Shown here piece by piece: positions 60,841 through 64,000 of a stretch of DNA of 64,000 nt; position 1 is the stretch's first letter; each line of letters opens with the position of its first letter. Under the pieces are notes generated by a model. It did no database searches and was not told the DNA's origin. It was given only the letters and a program-made list of their open reading frames with translations. The position numbers and the translations under genes were made by a program. This DNA comes from JBMNKL01 sp050952225 (lineage in GTDB: Bacteria > Bacillota > Clostridia > Acetivibrionales > DTU013): contig JBMNKL010000001.1 in NCBI GenBank assembly GCA_050952225.1, positions 310,001-374,000 of the forward strand, written 5' to 3'.

Positions 60841-61677
60841 ATGCTGGAAAATAAGCTTCACTTTTTAAAGGGCGAAAAGAAAGAAGACGCCAAGAATATA
60901 TCATATCTAAGCATTGACTCGGTAAGGCCCAATCCATATCAGCCGCGCAAGCAGTTCAGCAAAAGCGCCCTTGAGGAACTACGGGAATCCATTCGGCAGT
61001 ATGGCGTTCTTCAGCCTATCAATGTCAGAAAGATTTCAAACAATAACTACGAGCTTGTAGCCGGCGAAAGAAGGTTAAGGGCGGCAGTAATGGCGGGGTT
61101 GAAAGAGATACCGGCCATCATTGTCAACGTCAATGATAATGATTCGGCTGTCATGGCGCTCATTGAAAACCTTCAGCGGGAGGACCTGAACTACATGGAA
61201 GAGGCCGAAGGGTATAACAACCTCATAAACGAGCATGGGTTCACACAGGAGGAGCTTGCCCGGAAGATAGGCAAAAGCCAGTCCACTGTCGCTAACAAGA
61301 TAAGGCTTTTGAGGTTGTCTCCGCTTGTAAAAAAGATTCTCGCCGACAACAACCTGACCGAAAGGCATGCAAGGGCGCTCCTGAAGCTGAACGATGAACA
61401 ATTGCAGCTAAAGGTCCTGAAGCATGTCTGTGAAAAGGGCTATAATGTGAAAAGAACGGAAGAGCTTGTGGAAAAGGTTATCGAGAGGTATCTTAACCGG
61501 GATAAGGAAAAGCCCGCCGATAAGAAATTTACCAAGACAATTAAGGATATAAGGATATTTGTAAATACCATACGCCAGGCAATCAATTTAATGAGGGAAT
61601 CGGGAGTCAATGCAAGAGCGGCACAGTTTGACAGAGGCGAGTATATTGAGTTTGTAGTTAGAGTTCCCAAATCATAA
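60841..61677 (+). CDS. noc: ParB-like nucleoid occlusion protein Noc
   Basis: This 278 aa ParB-family protein has GERRLRAAVMAGL and ENLQREDLNYMEEAEG boxes and a helix-turn-helix (TQEELARKIGKSQSTVANKI). Its position right after rsmG is the standard place of noc in Firmicutes. Noc stops Z-ring assembly over the chromosome by binding its own sites; none (ATTTCCCGGGAAAT) was found in the window. I start at ATG 60841; the frame is open from 60778. It could act as a second ParB instead. Confidence 0.85.
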   Translation: MLENKLHFLKGEKKEDAKNISYLSIDSVRPNPYQPRKQFSKSALEELRESIRQYGVLQPINVRKISNNNYELVAGERRLRAAVMAGLKEIPAIIVNVNDNDSAVMALIENLQREDLNYMEEAEGYNNLINEHGFTQEELARKIGKSQSTVANKIRLLRLSPLVKKILADNNLTERHARALLKLNDEQLQLKVLKHVCEKGYNVKRTEELVEKVIERYLNRDKEKPADKKFTKTIKDIRIFVNTIRQAINLMRESGVNARAAQFDRGEYIEFVVRVPKS

Positions 61678-61693
61678 GACCCCTATCTTTGTC

Positions 61694-61724
61694 AGGTTGC
61701 TTCAAAAGCAACCTTCTTTTTTTA
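61694..61724 (+). terminator. Terminator after noc
   Basis: AGGTTGCTT (61694-61702) pairs with AAGCAACCT (61706-61714) around CAA, followed by TCTTTTTTT. It ends the mnmE-noc group before gyrA. Confidence 0.92.
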
Positions 61725-61899
61725 TGAAGGGGAACCGATAAACCGGGCGGATTACATGCGCCTGCGGCAGCTTCTCAAATACGAGGCAAAAGTGGAAAAA
61801 GTGGACATGAGATTAAAAATTTATTAAAATATAAAGGTATCCGCAATTAAGCTTGCGGAATTTATATTGTTAATTTTTACGCGAAAGAGGTATTATTTA

Positions 61900-64000
61900 A
61901 TGTCTGGCTTGGAAGAAAAAGATGTACAAAGAATCATACCGGTTGATATCGAAGATGAGATGAGAAAATCTTTCATAGATTATGCCATGAGCGTCATCGT
62001 CGATCGTGCGCTGCCCGATGTAAGGGACGGCTTAAAGCCTGTTCACAGGAGGATACTGTACTCCATGTATACACACGGCTTCACTGCCGACAAGCCTTAC
62101 CGCAAATGCGCCACTACGGTGGGAGACGTTCTTGGCAAATACCATCCTCACGGAGATGCGGCCGTATATGACAGCCTGGTCCGCATGGCGCAGGATTTTT
62201 CACTGAGATATCCGCTTATAGACGGTCATGGGAATTTCGGCTCCAGGGACGGTGATCCGCCGGCGGCAATGAGATACACTGAAGCCAGGCTTGCAAAGAT
62301 ATCGGCCGAGATGATGGCTGATATAAATAAGGATACAGTAGACTTCAAGCCAAACTTCGACGAGCATGAGATGGAGCCGGTTGTTTTGCCTTCAAGGTTT
62401 CCAAACCTGCTGGTAAACGGTTCGTCAGGCATCGCCGTCGGTATGGCGACAAATATCCCGCCGCATAACCTGACCGAAGTCATTGACGGCGTTATTGCCC
62501 TGATCGATAACCCGGAGATTACCATTGATGAGCTAAACATAATTATAAAGGGCCCTGATTTTCCCACAGCCGGTACCATTATCGGGAAGCAGGGCATCAA
62601 GGACGCATACAGGACAGGAAGAGGAAGGATAGTAATCCGTGCGAACGCGGAAATAGAGCAAATGAGCAACAACCGCCAGCGTATAGTTGTCAGGGATTTG
62701 CCTTACCAGGTAAACAAGGCAAGGTTAATAGAAAGGATTGCGGAGCTGGTAAAAGACAAGAAGCTGGAGGGCATTGCCGACATAAACGATGAATCCGACA
62801 GGACTGAAGCGGTCAGAATAGTAATCCCGCTGAAAAAGGATGCAAACGCAAACGTAATCCTCAACCAGCTATACAGATACACGCAGATGCAGGAAGTTTT
62901 CAGCGTCAATATGTTAGCCCTGGTGCAGACGGAAGAGGGCAAGTTCGAGCCTCGCATATTGAACTTAAAGCAAGCGCTGGAATACTACCTCAAGCACCAG
63001 GTGGAGGTAGTGACCAGGCGGACGCGCTTCGAGCTGGAAAAAGCCGAGGCGAGGGCGCATATATTGGAAGGCCTGAAAATTGCGATAGATAACCTTGATG
63101 AAGTTATAAAAATCATAAGGTCGTCCAGGACGGAAGACATTGCGAAAAAAGGCCTGATGGACAGGTTCGCGCTAAGCGAGCGTCAGGCTCAGGCTATTGT
63201 GGACATGAGGCTGGGAAGGCTGACGGGCCTCGAAAGGGACAAGCTGGAAGCAGAGTACCGGGATATACTCGAGAAAATCCAATACTACAAAAATATCCTG
63301 GCGGATGAAAGGCTTCTCTTAAACGTAATAAAGGAAGAGCTCGAGGTCGTAAAGGGCAAGTATGGTGATGAAAGGAGAACGAAGATAACCGTGGGCGAAG
63401 AAGACTTTGATATAGAAGACCTGATCCCGGAAGAAGAAAGCGTCATTACGCTTACCCATTTCGGCTATATCAAGAGGCTGCCTGCTGATACCTACAAGAG
63501 CCAGAAGCGCGGAGGAAAGGGAATAACGGCGCTTAGCACGAGGGAGGAAGACTTCGTCGAGAGAATTTTTATTACATCAACACATCACTACATCCTGTTC
63601 TTCACAAACAAAGGCAGGGTATACAGGCTGAAAGCCTACCAGGTGCCTGAAGCAGGGCGTCAGGCAAAAGGTACCGCGATAGTGAATCTCCTGGAACTGG
63701 ACGGCGGCGAAAAAGTTTCTGCAGTCATCCCGGTGCCGGAATATAAGGAAGGTTTGTACCTGACCATGGCTACGAGAAACGGCCTGGTTAAGAAAACCGA
63801 CCTGATGGAATATGATAATATCAGGAAGGGCGGGCTTATTGCCGTATCGCTCAGGGAAAACGACGAGCTTATTGATGTCAGGCTCACGGACGGCAACCAG
63901 GATATTATGCTGGTAACAAGGAACGGCATGTCCATCCGGTTTCGCGAAAGCGATGTCAGGCCTCTTGGAAGGGTTGCGCAGGGCGTCAAGGGCATTACGC
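61900..64000 (+). CDS. gyrA: DNA gyrase subunit A (partial, runs off the window)
   Basis: The frame from ATG 61900 (site GAAAGAGG) is open to the right edge (700 codons). It reads MSGLEEKDVQRIIPVDIEDE, SFIDYAMSVIVDRALPDVRDGLKPVHRR, HPHGDAAVYD (82-91) and AAMRYTEAR with the catalytic Tyr126. The C-terminal beta-pinwheel has started (about 500 onward: EESVITLTHFGYIKRL) and includes RGGKGI. Position 87, equivalent to Ser83 of E. coli, is Ala. GyrA cuts and rejoins DNA in gyrase. It lies on the arm opposite gyrB. Confidence 0.97.
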   Translation, partial: MSGLEEKDVQRIIPVDIEDEMRKSFIDYAMSVIVDRALPDVRDGLKPVHRRILYSMYTHGFTADKPYRKCATTVGDVLGKYHPHGDAAVYDSLVRMAQDFSLRYPLIDGHGNFGSRDGDPPAAMRYTEARLAKISAEMMADINKDTVDFKPNFDEHEMEPVVLPSRFPNLLVNGSSGIAVGMATNIPPHNLTEVIDGVIALIDNPEITIDELNIIIKGPDFPTAGTIIGKQGIKDAYRTGRGRIVIRANAEIEQMSNNRQRIVVRDLPYQVNKARLIERIAELVKDKKLEGIADINDESDRTEAVRIVIPLKKDANANVILNQLYRYTQMQEVFSVNMLALVQTEEGKFEPRILNLKQALEYYLKHQVEVVTRRTRFELEKAEARAHILEGLKIAIDNLDEVIKIIRSSRTEDIAKKGLMDRFALSERQAQAIVDMRLGRLTGLERDKLEAEYRDILEKIQYYKNILADERLLLNVIKEELEVVKGKYGDERRTKITVGEEDFDIEDLIPEEESVITLTHFGYIKRLPADTYKSQKRGGKGITALSTREEDFVERIFITSTHHYILFFTNKGRVYRLKAYQVPEAGRQAKGTAIVNLLELDGGEKVSAVIPVPEYKEGLYLTMATRNGLVKKTDLMEYDNIRKGGLIAVSLRENDELIDVRLTDGNQDIMLVTRNGMSIRFRESDVRPLGRVAQGVKGIT

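Overview
The window comes from a low-to-mid GC endospore-forming Firmicute, most likely a Clostridia member of the Ruminiclostridium/Acetivibrio-like type. The spore genes are sipL, yabG, a cotS-like gene, bofA, yidC/spoIIIJ, jag and soj/spo0J. Anaerobic metabolism is shown by a four-subunit pyruvate:ferredoxin oxidoreductase. The window spans the chromosome origin. Left of about 50.6 kb nearly all genes lie on the minus strand, and right of about 53.8 kb all lie on the plus strand, so both arms are transcribed away from oriC.

Layout. 0-5 kb: an envelope-stress-like minus-strand run (AAA+ ATPase, PspA, membrane coiled-coil protein, acpS, SH3/NlpC-like lipoprotein). 5-9.3 kb: HMA protein, GntR regulator, ispE, sipL and veg. 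9.3-12.7 kb: a mobile region with an ISNCY/IS1202-like transposase, a strongly structured RNA candidate, a pRiA4b ORF-3-like passenger gene and an IS30 remnant. 12.7-22.7 kb: a catabolic operon (PHP protein, SDR, DeoR regulator, fused E1, E3, E2, sorbose-1-phosphate-reductase-like dehydrogenase). 22.9-25 kb: yabG and a cotS-like kinase. 25-28 kb: porCDAB. 28.3-29.7 kb: bofA, yaaL and a NUDIX hydrolase. 30-36 kb: VanW protein, YflT-like protein and an XRE/DUF2975/DUF4173/DUF4097 envelope module. 36-42 kb: frameshifted aldo/keto reductase, a small membrane protein, sucCD, two tRNA-Ser genes and serS. 42-50.6 kb: DUF4446, parB, parA, gyrB, remB, recF, dnaN and dnaA, with two parS sites. 50.6-53.8 kb: oriC with DnaA boxes, then an IS21-family insertion. 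53.8-64 kb: rpmH, rnpA, yidD, yidC, jag, mnmE, mnmG, rsmG, noc and the start of gyrA.

Four genes (sipL, veg, the aldo/keto reductase, istA) are each broken by one base gained or lost in a short A/T run. That pattern looks more like sequencing or assembly error than decay. The items most worth follow-up are the structured RNA inside the transposon, the PspA/AAA+ module, the unassigned 2-oxoacid-dehydrogenase/polyol operon, and the repeated TGTTGAT heptamer between dnaA and dnaN. All calls rest on reading the sequence; no database search was run.
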